From Phormidium tanganyikae FI6-MK23 (GTDB lineage Bacteria; Cyanobacteriota; Cyanobacteriia; Leptolyngbyales; Leptolyngbyaceae), in contig JAHHHU010000012.1 in the NCBI GenBank assembly GCA_019359175.1, positions 62,001-126,000 on the forward strand: a stretch of DNA of 64,000 nt. Reading direction: 5' to 3'. A program made the translations under genes and the position numbers. Shown here piece by piece: positions 37,056 through 45,760 of this stretch. How positions within the stretch are numbered: position 1 is the stretch's first letter; every line of letters begins with the position of its first letter. The notes below the pieces were generated by a model that was not told the origin of the DNA, ran no database searches, and was given only the letters and a program-made list of their open reading frames with translations.

Positions 37056-37916
37056 ATGTGGACGCAGATCGATGATCAGATTTGTCAGACGACTGGGCGA
37101 TCGTTTGAAAGTCGCGATCGTCGATCGGTTAGCGGCGGCTGTATCAATCAAGGCTATCGAATCAGTGACGGCAATCTCACTTTTTTCGTGAAGCTCAATC
37201 GATCTGATCAGCTTGAAATGTTTGAGGCGGAAGCGCTCGGACTGCGACACATGATCGAAGCGCAAGCGATTCGAGTGCCGAAACCAATTTGTACTGGAAT
37301 TGCAGGCAGTTCGGCTTACATCGTTTTAGAATGGCTCAACCTCGATCGCGGGAATTCGCAATCTTGGGCGGAAATGGGACGCAACTTAGCGCGAATGCAC
37401 CAACATCAAAAATCAACAGCATTCGGATGGGAACGAAATAATACGATCGGTTCCACGCCTCAAATCAATTCCTGGACATCGAACTGGATTGAATTCTTTA
37501 CGCAACATCGAATCGGCTATCAGCTTGAACTCGGTGCTTCAAACGGCGGACGGTTTCGGAACGGGGCGCGACTGCTGGAACGCATTCCAGAATTACTCGC
37601 GGATCACAATCCGAAACCGTCGATCGTACATGGAGATTTGTGGTCAGGAAATGCGGCGGTGATGCAATCCGGGGAGCCTGTGATCTTTGATCCCGCCACC
37701 TACTGGGGCGATCGAGAAGTAGATTTAGCAATGACCGAATTGTTTGGGGGCTTTCCCGCTGGCTTTTATCGAGGCTATGACGAAATCTATCCGATCGACG
37801 CAGGCTACAAACAGCGAAAACCGCTCTACAACCTGTATCACATTCTGAATCACTTTAATTTGTTCGGAGGCGGCTACGAATCTCAAGCGAATCGAACGAT
37901 CAATCAATTAATCTAA
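37056..37916 (+). CDS. Fructosamine/ketosamine-3-kinase family protein
   Basis: A 286-residue protein-kinase-fold enzyme that phosphorylates sugar adducts on proteins (deglycation). Motifs include SGGCINQGYRISDG (nucleotide loop), FFVKLNR with the conserved Lys, IVHGDLWSGNAAV (catalytic Asp) and VIFDPATYWGDREVDLAMTEL, here split between metal-binding Asp and substrate-contact positions. Length matches the family. It lies 3 bp after the M16 peptidase gene. Its 3' end meets a convergent small gene at a GGCTCA/TGAGCC hairpin (37921-37937). Confidence 0.93.
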   Translation: MWTQIDDQICQTTGRSFESRDRRSVSGGCINQGYRISDGNLTFFVKLNRSDQLEMFEAEALGLRHMIEAQAIRVPKPICTGIAGSSAYIVLEWLNLDRGNSQSWAEMGRNLARMHQHQKSTAFGWERNNTIGSTPQINSWTSNWIEFFTQHRIGYQLELGASNGGRFRNGARLLERIPELLADHNPKPSIVHGDLWSGNAAVMQSGEPVIFDPATYWGDREVDLAMTELFGGFPAGFYRGYDEIYPIDAGYKQRKPLYNLYHILNHFNLFGGGYESQANRTINQLI

Positions 37917-37922
37917 CAGGGC

Positions 37923-38195
37923 TCAATTTTGTGAGCCGTTCATCTGCGGCACAGATTCGAGCTTTTCGATATGAACCGCATTCACTTCATCTGCTTTGAT
38001 CGAAGTAGAATTGCGCGAGGAGCTACTGCCACCCGGCGAAGGCATCCACCAAGCGAGAACGCTCGTCACTCCACCCCAGTAGAGGGCGCTGGTTTGGCTA
38101 TCATTCGGATTCGACAGCTTGAACAGACAAAAACAAAGAATGATCGAGCTGAAGGCAACTTGCATACTGAGACGAACTTTTTCTTGAGCCTGCAT
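37923..38195 (-). CDS. Small membrane protein of unknown function
   Basis: A 90-residue protein with two hydrophobic segments (about residues 10-28 and 36-52), the second reading ALYWGGVTSVLAWWMPSPGG. The C-terminal 35 residues are polar. The LYWGGxTSxLAWWMPSPG segment looks conserved rather than random, which supports a real gene; no function is known. A GGAG ribosome site (rc of tctcct at about 38205) lies 10 bp before the ATG. The stop is within a small inverted repeat shared with the end of the convergent kinase gene. Confidence 0.7.
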   Translation of the reverse strand: MQAQEKVRLSMQVAFSSIILCFCLFKLSNPNDSQTSALYWGGVTSVLAWWMPSPGGSSSSRNSTSIKADEVNAVHIEKLESVPQMNGSQN

Positions 38196-38301
38196 TGTAG
38201 ATTTCTCCTAGATGACGGATTTCGATTATTATTCCCGCTTGCTTAAATTGTGGGTCACAAGTTTAGCAAGCGACATTCCCCATCTAGGGAGTTTTTCGGA
38301 T

Positions 38302-39117
38302 TTAGGATTTCGGTTTCTGCTCAATCGATTTGGGAGCGACGAATATCGTTTCTCCCTTCTCGTCCTTTTTCTCGATCGCGCCCAGTTTCAAAAGTTCGCG
38401 CTTTGCTCGATCGCGTGCCAGTTTGTCCCCGATCTCATTGGCTTCTTGATACACCGCTTGCCACGTTTGAAACTGCACCCAGCGAATATCAGGATTCGTT
38501 CTTAAAAAGTTCGCACTCTGCTGAAAATTCGGCGCAAACTGCTTGTGTTCCTTAGACTGAGCCGCCCAGTTTGCGGTCATGTCAAACGATCGAGCCGCTC
38601 CCGGCAAATCTCCTAATAAAAGGATCTGATCAACTGCCTTCCATCGCCAAACTGAGAACGCTTTCGGGTGCATCTGGGGCGATAGCGCATCCGTACCGCG
38701 CTGCATCAATTCCAAAGCTAATTCCGGCTTACCCAACTGATGCGAGATTGTTCCTGACAGAAATAAATAGCTATCCACAAACCGGGGATCACGACGGGTA
38801 ATGATGTCGAAGTAATTTGGGCTTAGCGAAAATCCGGTCACTCCTCGCGCAGGATTGTCTCCGTAATACTGAATAAAATTTAGAAAAGTCCAGTCCGCCA
38901 TCAGATTATCGAAACCGAAACTTGGCATTTTACTGAGTAAATTCAGGCGCAATCGTTCCTGCTGTTCCGCTTGTTGTGGCGCTTCTAGCGTAATTGAAGG
39001 TTGTTTGAGTCGATCGTATTGAATGGCAACGATCCCCGACATTGCAATTCCAGCGATCGTTACATGACCCGCGACACCTGCGATCCCATTCCAAACCTGT
39101 CTAACGCTCAAAACCAC
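38302..39117 (-). CDS. Conserved hypothetical protein with N-terminal membrane helix and TPR-like region
   Basis: A 271-residue protein. One hydrophobic helix lies at about residues 13-31. The rest is helical with TPR-like spacing: SPNYFDIITRRDPRFVDSYL, QLGKPELALELMQRGTDAL and AVDQILLLGDLPGAARSF. The MPSFGFDNLMADWTFLNFIQ segment before them looks strongly conserved. The C-terminus is Lys/Glu-rich. It is probably an anchored extracytoplasmic or thylakoid-facing scaffold (inference). Function is unknown to me. Confidence 0.75.
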   Translation of the reverse strand: MVLSVRQVWNGIAGVAGHVTIAGIAMSGIVAIQYDRLKQPSITLEAPQQAEQQERLRLNLLSKMPSFGFDNLMADWTFLNFIQYYGDNPARGVTGFSLSPNYFDIITRRDPRFVDSYLFLSGTISHQLGKPELALELMQRGTDALSPQMHPKAFSVWRWKAVDQILLLGDLPGAARSFDMTANWAAQSKEHKQFAPNFQQSANFLRTNPDIRWVQFQTWQAVYQEANEIGDKLARDRAKRELLKLGAIEKKDEKGETIFVAPKSIEQKPKS

Positions 39118-39469
39118 GGTAGAAAAACCTCGTTTAAAAAAGCTTAATGAAACTCAGCCCGAAAGCCTGAAACAATTTAGTCAAATTCCGTTAGATTGTC
39201 TAAAAGGTTGCATTCACCTTGCGGAAACTAAGCCATATTAATCGGTATGGCTCAATTCAAACTCAGAGACACTTGATCAACTGTCCTAAAACTGTCACAC
39301 TGACCGGAATTTCACTGTGTAACCTGTAGCTAGATTTCAGAGTTCCAGTATTTTCTCTTATATCTTGTTTATTCCTTAATTCCTGTCAATTTACATTCAT
39401 CTGTGTCACCCTATTTTCAGGTGTGATTTTTGGTTTCAAACTGTCCACTCCTCGTTTCCTCTACACTCA
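39118..39469. other. 352-bp intergenic region between divergent genes
   Basis: The stretch separates a minus-strand hypothetical from the plus-strand processing protease and must hold both promoters. It is richer in A and T than its neighbours. I found no convincing ORF, RNA gene or strong hairpin. The sequence between 39280 and 39470 is pyrimidine-rich (for example tattttctcttatatcttg). No clear -10/-35 pair was assigned. Confidence 0.5.
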
Positions 39470-40792
39470 ATGAATCGACCCACCCGACGTGTTTCGCTGC
39501 TTCAAGTTGCCCTCTGTAGTGGTGTCATTGCGGCTACCGCTACCGGAACCGTATTTAACGCTGATCGATCTGTAAGAGCGGCTCTCCAAGACAGTCCCAA
39601 GTCAGTTCTCGATGAGGCATGGCAAATCGTCAACCGCGAATATGTGGATGGCACTTTTAATAAAAATGACTGGAAAGCGGTTCGGCAAACCTTGCTGAAC
39701 AAGGATTATTCTTCTCGCCAGCAGGCCTATACGGCACTGCGAGACGCGCTGAAAAAGCTGGATGATCCCTACACACGATTTATGGATCCGAAGCAGTTTG
39801 AAGCGTTGAGCAGTCAGACTTCTGGAGAGCTTTCTGGAGTCGGTATTCGCCTCGAACAAAATGAAAAAACGAAAGTTCTTACCGTAGTTGAGCCCCTAGA
39901 AAATTCTCCGGCGATTCGGGCGGGGCTCAAAACGGGCGATCGCATTCTCGCGATCAACGGCAAAGCTACGAAAGGCATGACCGTAGAAGATGCCTCGAAC
40001 CTGATTCGGGGGGAAGTCGGAACCAAAGTGACGCTACAAATTGGGCGCGATGGTGCTTCGACGTTTAATCTACCCTTGACCCGCGCTCGGATTGAACTGC
40101 AAGCCGTCCGCGCCACCGTCAAGCAAGAAGGCAAGAACAAAATCGGCTACATCCGGCTTGCTGAGTTCAGCAGCCACGCGGCGGAACAAATGGAACGCGC
40201 GATCAAGAACTTGAACGATCAGAAAGTTGATGCGTTCGTGTTGGATCTGCGGGGTAATCCAGGCGGATTGCTGCAAGCGAGTATCGATATCAGCCGGATG
40301 TGGTTGGATAAAGGCTCGATCGTCAAAACCGTCAACCGCCAAGGGATCGGCGATACGGCTTACGCAAACGGCAGACAACTGACCAGATTGCCTTTGGCGG
40401 TGATCGTAGATGGTCGATCGGCAAGTTCGAGTGAGATCCTCACCGGAGCGCTGAAAGACAACAAACGCGCCACGATCGTTGGAAGCCAAACCTTCGGTAA
40501 AGCGCTAGTACAGTCGGTACATTCGCTCTCGGATGGATCGGGGATCGCAGTGACGATCGCGCATTACTACACGCCGGACGGAACCGATATCAGTCACAAA
40601 GGTGTGACACCGGATATCAAAGTGGATCTGTCGGATGCTCAGCAGAAGTTTTTGGCAACCAATCCGAAACTGATTGGGACAACGCAAGATCCGCAGTATG
40701 AGCGGGCATTGAACATTCTGGAGCGCACTGCTTTGGCAAAACCGGGATCGCAGCAGACTTCACAGCAACCTGTTCAAAGAAATCGCGAATAG
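39470..40792 (+). CDS. Carboxyl-terminal processing protease (S41 family)
   Basis: A 440-residue Ctp protease with an N-terminal export signal or anchor (about 8-34), a PDZ domain (about 115-195; TVVEPLENSPAIRAGLKTGDRIL) and the catalytic core. Ser319 in GRSASSSEI and Lys344 in TFGKALVQ form the Ser/Lys pair, 25 residues apart as in cyanobacterial CtpA. CtpA matures the D1 protein of PSII; paralogues CtpB and CtpC process other proteins, and I cannot tell which this is. It converges on a GT2 gene across an intrinsic terminator. Confidence 0.93.
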   Translation: MNRPTRRVSLLQVALCSGVIAATATGTVFNADRSVRAALQDSPKSVLDEAWQIVNREYVDGTFNKNDWKAVRQTLLNKDYSSRQQAYTALRDALKKLDDPYTRFMDPKQFEALSSQTSGELSGVGIRLEQNEKTKVLTVVEPLENSPAIRAGLKTGDRILAINGKATKGMTVEDASNLIRGEVGTKVTLQIGRDGASTFNLPLTRARIELQAVRATVKQEGKNKIGYIRLAEFSSHAAEQMERAIKNLNDQKVDAFVLDLRGNPGGLLQASIDISRMWLDKGSIVKTVNRQGIGDTAYANGRQLTRLPLAVIVDGRSASSSEILTGALKDNKRATIVGSQTFGKALVQSVHSLSDGSGIAVTIAHYYTPDGTDISHKGVTPDIKVDLSDAQQKFLATNPKLIGTTQDPQYERALNILERTALAKPGSQQTSQQPVQRNRE

Positions 40793-40802
40793 TTGAATTT
40801 TG

Positions 40803-41960
40803 CTAAGTCTCAAAAGGGGATCGTTTAAAACGATCTCCTTTTTTATTGAGATCGATATTTCGACTTGAATTGATTAATTGAGCCATCCGTTGCCATTTCC
40901 ATTCAAGCAACCGAGTCCGTTGCTCACCAAGAAAGCCTTGACGCTTTCGATCAATTTTTCGATAAATGTCTTCTAATGAAAGCGTCCAAGATTGATCCGC
41001 TTCCGCCGCAAGTTGAGTCGGATCTTTAGCCGTCCAAAACTGTCTAAACCAATGCAGCAGACTAATCAAAAACAGGCGGTAGCGCCCTGGATAGAAATAA
41101 GGAAGATAATCAAGCTGAACCGCTTTGAGCAAATAAGCGATCGCTTGCTGACTTTCTCCCCGACCCAAGCTTCGTTCTGCTAAACCACAGTAGTAATGGC
41201 TCGTTGCCCAGTGAAACATTTTTGCTGGAATTTCAGGATGGCGTTGCTGAACATCCTGCATCGTCAACTCAAACGAGCGGCGCATCATCTCGGGATTCGT
41301 TGACATACTGTTTGCAGATTGACGATAGCGAACCAATAATTCTGGAATCACGCGCACTTGATACCGTTCTGCGATCCGGAGATACAGATCCCAATCCTCG
41401 CAGCCCTGAGCATTCAACGCTCTTAGTTCAGTGTTGTAGCCGCCCACTTGCTCAAAGCACTCGCGTCGAATCAATGGCGAACTCGCATTGCCTAAAAAGT
41501 TGGTGTAAATCATCGGAATATAAGCATCTCCGTTCACCTTCCAAGCGCAGAAACCGCCCGTGACCTCGTTCTGTTCATCCACATCAACCGACCAACTGTA
41601 AACCAATCCCACTGATCCCGGCGATCGCACGAAACATTCAACCTGTTTCTCTAGCTTCTGTGGCAACCAAACATCATCCGCATCGATCGGGGCAATATAC
41701 TCGCCCTGTGCTGCCTCGATCGCTCGATTGCGAGCCGCCGCCACACCTGCATTCTCTTGCTGAATCAATCGAATAAATGAAACGCGATCGCAGTAAGACT
41801 GGACAATTTTCGCCGTTTCATCCTGCGACCCATCATTCACCACAATGATTTCAACACGCGGATAAGTCTGCGCTATCACCGAATCTAACGTATCGCAAAT
41901 AAACGCCGTTGCATTGTACGCAGGAATAATCACAGAAACCAGCGGATTTGAATTAGGCAT
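40803..41960 (-). CDS. Family 2 glycosyltransferase
   Basis: A 385-residue inverting GT-A transferase. The N-terminus is VSVIIPAYNATAFICDTLDSV, here with VEIIVVNDGSQDET after it and APIDADDVWLPQKLE holding the metal-binding DAD. The acceptor-side RALNAQGCEDWDLYLRIAE contains the ED-W motif. The last 130 residues are helical. It is the first gene of the polysaccharide locus and lies 23 bp after the Wzc-like gene on the same strand. The final codons lie within a terminator hairpin that also serves the convergent protease gene. Confidence 0.93.
   Translation of the reverse strand: MPNSNPLVSVIIPAYNATAFICDTLDSVIAQTYPRVEIIVVNDGSQDETAKIVQSYCDRVSFIRLIQQENAGVAAARNRAIEAAQGEYIAPIDADDVWLPQKLEKQVECFVRSPGSVGLVYSWSVDVDEQNEVTGGFCAWKVNGDAYIPMIYTNFLGNASSPLIRRECFEQVGGYNTELRALNAQGCEDWDLYLRIAERYQVRVIPELLVRYRQSANSMSTNPEMMRRSFELTMQDVQQRHPEIPAKMFHWATSHYYCGLAERSLGRGESQQAIAYLLKAVQLDYLPYFYPGRYRLFLISLLHWFRQFWTAKDPTQLAAEADQSWTLSLEDIYRKIDRKRQGFLGEQRTRLLEWKWQRMAQLINSSRNIDLNKKGDRFKRSPFET
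40812..40845. terminator. Bidirectional terminator overlapping a coding end
   Basis: AAAAGGGGATCGTTT pairs with AAACGATCTCCTTTT, a stem of about 14 bp with one G-T-type mismatch, followed by TTTTTT on the plus strand. It lies 20 bp after the protease stop. On the minus strand the hairpin encodes the last residues of the GT2 protein (GDRFKRSPFE). Confidence 0.8.
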
Positions 41961-41983
41961 AATCTAGAGAATCAATCACAGCA

Positions 41984-44041
41984 TCACGAATAGTTTGCTA
42001 ACGACGAGTTCGATCGATACGGGTAAGCATGACCCTGAGCTTCCACACCATTGAGAACTAAGCCAACTAACCTAGCATGGTGCTGGGTCAACTGCTCTAA
42101 GCTGTCATTCACCGTATTGCGGGCACTAATCCCCGGACGCACCACGAACAACACATAAGGCACGATCGCAGCCATCAGCGCGGTTTCACTCGTCAAACTC
42201 ACAGGCGCACTATCTACCAAAACGTAGTCATAATCATTCTGCGATTCAGCCGCCATCAAATAGCGTTCAAAGCGTCCTCGCGTCACCAAGTCTACAATCT
42301 TGCCGGACTGAGGCGCAGTTGGCACAAAATCCAGATTCGGCTGCAACGAAACAACCCGATTTTCAGAAGTACGATCGCGCTGCAAACTAGAGGAATTGTG
42401 CAACTGTCCCAAACGGCGACTCAAATGAGCTTTGCGGAAATCTCCATCAACCAGCAGCACCCGAAATCCTAAATCTGTTAAAGCGGTTGCAAGCTGGAGC
42501 GTAATCGTCGTTTTTCCTTCGCCTGTCATCGCACTTGCCACCAGCAAACGCGGACTCTTTAACGGTTGGAGACTAATCGCGGATGCCAATCGCTGAAACT
42601 CGATCTCGCCTTCAGGACTTAAATCCGATTCCACTGACAACCCGTTGAGCGGCGGAATCCGAGCCACCAGCAGGAACTTGAAGCTCTGCAAATCTTTCGG
42701 GTTGAGCAGCGGATTTCGACTTTCCAACAGCAACACCAGCGCAATACTTCCAATCATCGAAGCAAGAATGGCATTGATCGCCATCATCGACTTCTTCGGA
42801 CTAGACGGCTTGGCATCAACTACAGGTGCATTGAGTTCCTGAATATTTGGATAAGCATTAAAAGCATCCAGGTTCGACTGTTGAACTTGGGCGACCAGCC
42901 CTTTGTAAATCCCTTCAGCTACATCCGCTTGTCGCTGTAAGGTTGTAAGCTTCGCTTGGTTGGCAGGCAAAGTTCTTAAAGAGTTCTGCCGTTGTTCAAT
43001 CTGCCGCTGCAATTGTTCTGCTTGTCGCTGCTGTCCATTGGCATCGGTTTCCGCCAAAACGAGCTGCTGAATGAGGACACTGCGCCCTTCTGCACCAGTG
43101 GTAAAGTTGGTATTTGCTTCAACTTGACCCGCTGCCTGCCCCACATATTGTTGAAGTTGGCGACGCAGGCTCTCACGTTCATCGATCGCTCTTTGCACCT
43201 GCGGACTCGCATCTTTAAACGTCGATCGTAGTCTGCCGAGCGTAGTTTCTACTTCAGTTAGCTTACTGCGAATCGTCTTATAGTCTTCGTTTTGATCTAA
43301 ACCCAAAGCTTGAACTGCTGCGCTAGGAGAAAGATTTAACTGTGTTGCTAAAGTACGAGCGCGATCGCGGCTTCCTTGCGCCTGCGCTTGTACTTGCGCT
43401 TGTGCTGTGCCCAACGTATTGATCGTTTCGACCAATCCCTTTGTCTGCTCTTCATCGTTAACCAGTCCCGTTGATTGTTTGAACTGGGCTAAGGCAGTTT
43501 GAGCTTCTAATAGGTTTTGTCGAGCTTGTTCAAGCTGTCGCTGGCTAAAGTTATCCCGCGTGACGTTATTCGCTTGGCGCAGTTCGTTTAAGCGCTGTTT
43601 ATAAGCATTGAGTAGTGCGATCGCTCTTTGTTCCGCGATCTGTGGACTTGCTCCCGTCACCGATAGCTGCATAATGCTAGTTTGTTCTAGCACTTCGACA
43701 TCAAAGTTTTGTCCGTAGTTTCGCGGTTTCGTAGCTTCGGTGCGTTCGGGATCGGCTGCCCAAGCTTTTTCTAGCAGGGCATCACTGGTCAAGACTGCCT
43801 GCTGAATTTTGAGCGGGTTAACTTGAGTTGAAAAGCTTGGATCACTATTACGGTATGACCCTAATGTTCCTAAGTTCGCATCGAGATTGCCGCCGTTTGT
43901 GGTTGGCAAAATCAGTTGAGCGGTAGCCGTCCAACGTTTGGGAGTGGTTGCGATCGCGCCTAGTGTAGCGAGCACCACAAGGATATTGAGACCTAGTAAA
44001 GCTTTCCAATGTCTAGAAGCAATAGGCGCTACTTTTTTCAT
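41984..44041 (-). CDS. Wzc-like polysaccharide co-polymerase and tyrosine autokinase
   Basis: A 685-residue bacterial tyrosine kinase that controls chain length and export of capsule or exopolysaccharide. It has a Wzz domain with membrane helices at about residues 15-33 and 425-445, separated by a long coiled coil (about 150-400). The cytoplasmic kinase has Walker A ASAMTGEGKTTITLQLA (about 505-512), Walker A' VLLVDGDFRKAHLSRRLG and Walker B YDYVLVDSAP. The C-terminus has a small Tyr cluster (AYPYRS...ANYS), fewer than in E. coli Wzc. No wza-like gene or phosphatase gene accompanies it here. Confidence 0.93.
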   Translation of the reverse strand: MKKVAPIASRHWKALLGLNILVVLATLGAIATTPKRWTATAQLILPTTNGGNLDANLGTLGSYRNSDPSFSTQVNPLKIQQAVLTSDALLEKAWAADPERTEATKPRNYGQNFDVEVLEQTSIMQLSVTGASPQIAEQRAIALLNAYKQRLNELRQANNVTRDNFSQRQLEQARQNLLEAQTALAQFKQSTGLVNDEEQTKGLVETINTLGTAQAQVQAQAQGSRDRARTLATQLNLSPSAAVQALGLDQNEDYKTIRSKLTEVETTLGRLRSTFKDASPQVQRAIDERESLRRQLQQYVGQAAGQVEANTNFTTGAEGRSVLIQQLVLAETDANGQQRQAEQLQRQIEQRQNSLRTLPANQAKLTTLQRQADVAEGIYKGLVAQVQQSNLDAFNAYPNIQELNAPVVDAKPSSPKKSMMAINAILASMIGSIALVLLLESRNPLLNPKDLQSFKFLLVARIPPLNGLSVESDLSPEGEIEFQRLASAISLQPLKSPRLLVASAMTGEGKTTITLQLATALTDLGFRVLLVDGDFRKAHLSRRLGQLHNSSSLQRDRTSENRVVSLQPNLDFVPTAPQSGKIVDLVTRGRFERYLMAAESQNDYDYVLVDSAPVSLTSETALMAAIVPYVLFVVRPGISARNTVNDSLEQLTQHHARLVGLVLNGVEAQGHAYPYRSNSSLANYS

Positions 44042-44365
44042 GGGACAGCTCCTAGAAGTTTTTTAGATACCAAAAATGGTTATTCATAGTTAAGCTACAT
44101 TTTATGCAGTGGAATGAGATTTCAAATATGTAAATAGGTAGAACTGTTCAGCTTCTATTTAGCTTGCAGGTCGCTTTGTGATTGTGTGATTGAATGATTT
44201 GTCTAATTCTGTGAAGCTTGTTGCTAGATAATGACTATTAAGTAAGTCATAGCAACTTGTTGTCATCTATCAGGGGGCTGATTTTCCTGTTTTAATTTAA
44301 AGCTACTTTACCGAAAATCAGATCACTCAGTACGATCAAGACCTGGTTAGCGAAGAAGCAAGGGA
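44042..44365. promoter_or_regulatory. 324-bp AT-rich divergent promoter region of the polysaccharide locus
   Basis: It lies between the minus-strand Wzc-like gene and the plus-strand ligase/polymerase gene, so it must drive both. A tandem octamer TGTGATTG TGTGATTG lies at 44177-44192 and could bind a regulator. No ORF of note is present. Confidence 0.4.
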
Positions 44366-45760
44366 GTGAAGAGGCTTTTATTGCTTTTCAAACTCCCTCC
44401 AAGATTCACCGCGAACAGCCCAGAAAAATTGATGTTAAAGCTTCCTTCGATTCAACCCAGACTTATTCAAGAGGAGAGTTCGTGGTCACGTTCTGAACGC
44501 GTGATTTATTGGACAATTCTCCTCACACCGCTTTGGTGGTTGTTGGGAATCCAGCCGCTGTTCTACCCAGCCGTTGTGATCGGCTTATTGCTGGTTCACT
44601 TTAGCCTTGATCAAGTCATCCAAAAATCCTTCCCCACTTATGTTTGGGTATGGCTTGCAATGTCGCTCGCAATGTTGTGGACTGCCGCATTGGGGATCAA
44701 TGACATGGGGTTTAGTCTTCAGGTTGCAGCCGCAGCGATCGTGACTTTTGCGAAAAGCTATTTTCTGATTTTTGCTTGTTTAGCGCTGCCATTTTTTAAT
44801 CGAGTCCGAGTCGAAGTTGTTACACGGGCGATCGCTTGGATGTCCGCAGGCTACTTAGTGACGATCGCGGTTCAAATCGCTATGCTGATTCTCAAAATTG
44901 GTGGGAATGGTTACACCCCATTGTTAGCGCGACTGCTTCCTGGGGATAAAGGAAGCCTGCGAGTGATGTTTGCTAACTTCTCGCCGTTTTTGGGGGTTCC
45001 ATTGCCTAGAACGGTTCTGTATACGCCTGATCCGCCGATTTTAGGAATTTGTGCGCTGCTGTGCTTTTTGATCTGTTTGGGAGAACGAGATCGCACTCTG
45101 CGATATCTAGCGCTTTTGGGCGCATTTGCTGCATTGGTTGTCAGTGCGAGTCGTAGCGCCTGGGTGTGTTTTCCACTCGCTTTTTTAATCGGTAGCTGCT
45201 TTGAATTTGGGCTATTTCGTCAGTTATCGCTTTGGTGTACGGCGTTGACGCTGATGGCGTGCAGTATTTTTGGTTTAACGATCGAAGAACTGATCCGTAA
45301 GCCCGTGGAAGGATTTACTCAAGCTCGTGCAGACTCTTCACAAGAGCGGGCTTTAGTCGTTCGCAAAACGCTTGAAGCTTGGCAAGAATCTCCCTGGCTC
45401 GGTTGGGGCGTGATTCGAGGAAGCGCTCATCTGTATGAGGATTCCTACATCGGACTCGGCTCTTTCTCGACTTATGCTGCTGTCCTGTATTTAAATGGGA
45501 TTGTAGGCTTTATTTTTCTAATCGCGGCGATGCTGATTACTCTTTTCGCAGCTTATAGCCGTGCGATTCGGGGTAACGCATCCTGCAAATGGGCATTTGC
45601 TGGCTTAGTTGCACTCTACATTTCCTGCAATGCTACGCCATTAAGCTGGATGGCAGTGAATCTTTGGTTCTTCTTTGTTTGGTTGGGGGCTGTGCTGTGT
45701 GAAGGACAGCCCCATCAGGTGCGTGTAACAAGCTGGGATCAAATCTCTGGACAGTCTTGA
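44366..45760 (+). CDS. O-antigen ligase/polymerase family membrane protein (Wzy-like)
   Basis: A 464-residue polytopic membrane protein with about ten to twelve helices. The large loop near 300-375 contains the O-antigen-ligase family signature around ALVVRKTLEAWQESPWLGWG and GSFSTYAAVLYLNGIVGFI. Members either polymerise repeat units (Wzy) or ligate chains; the polysaccharide context favours polymerisation. The GTG start at 44366 has little room for a ribosome site, and an ATG at 44432 is an alternative. It converges on the glycosidase gene with no gap. Confidence 0.87.
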   Translation: MKRLLLLFKLPPRFTANSPEKLMLKLPSIQPRLIQEESSWSRSERVIYWTILLTPLWWLLGIQPLFYPAVVIGLLLVHFSLDQVIQKSFPTYVWVWLAMSLAMLWTAALGINDMGFSLQVAAAAIVTFAKSYFLIFACLALPFFNRVRVEVVTRAIAWMSAGYLVTIAVQIAMLILKIGGNGYTPLLARLLPGDKGSLRVMFANFSPFLGVPLPRTVLYTPDPPILGICALLCFLICLGERDRTLRYLALLGAFAALVVSASRSAWVCFPLAFLIGSCFEFGLFRQLSLWCTALTLMACSIFGLTIEELIRKPVEGFTQARADSSQERALVVRKTLEAWQESPWLGWGVIRGSAHLYEDSYIGLGSFSTYAAVLYLNGIVGFIFLIAAMLITLFAAYSRAIRGNASCKWAFAGLVALYISCNATPLSWMAVNLWFFFVWLGAVLCEGQPHQVRVTSWDQISGQS

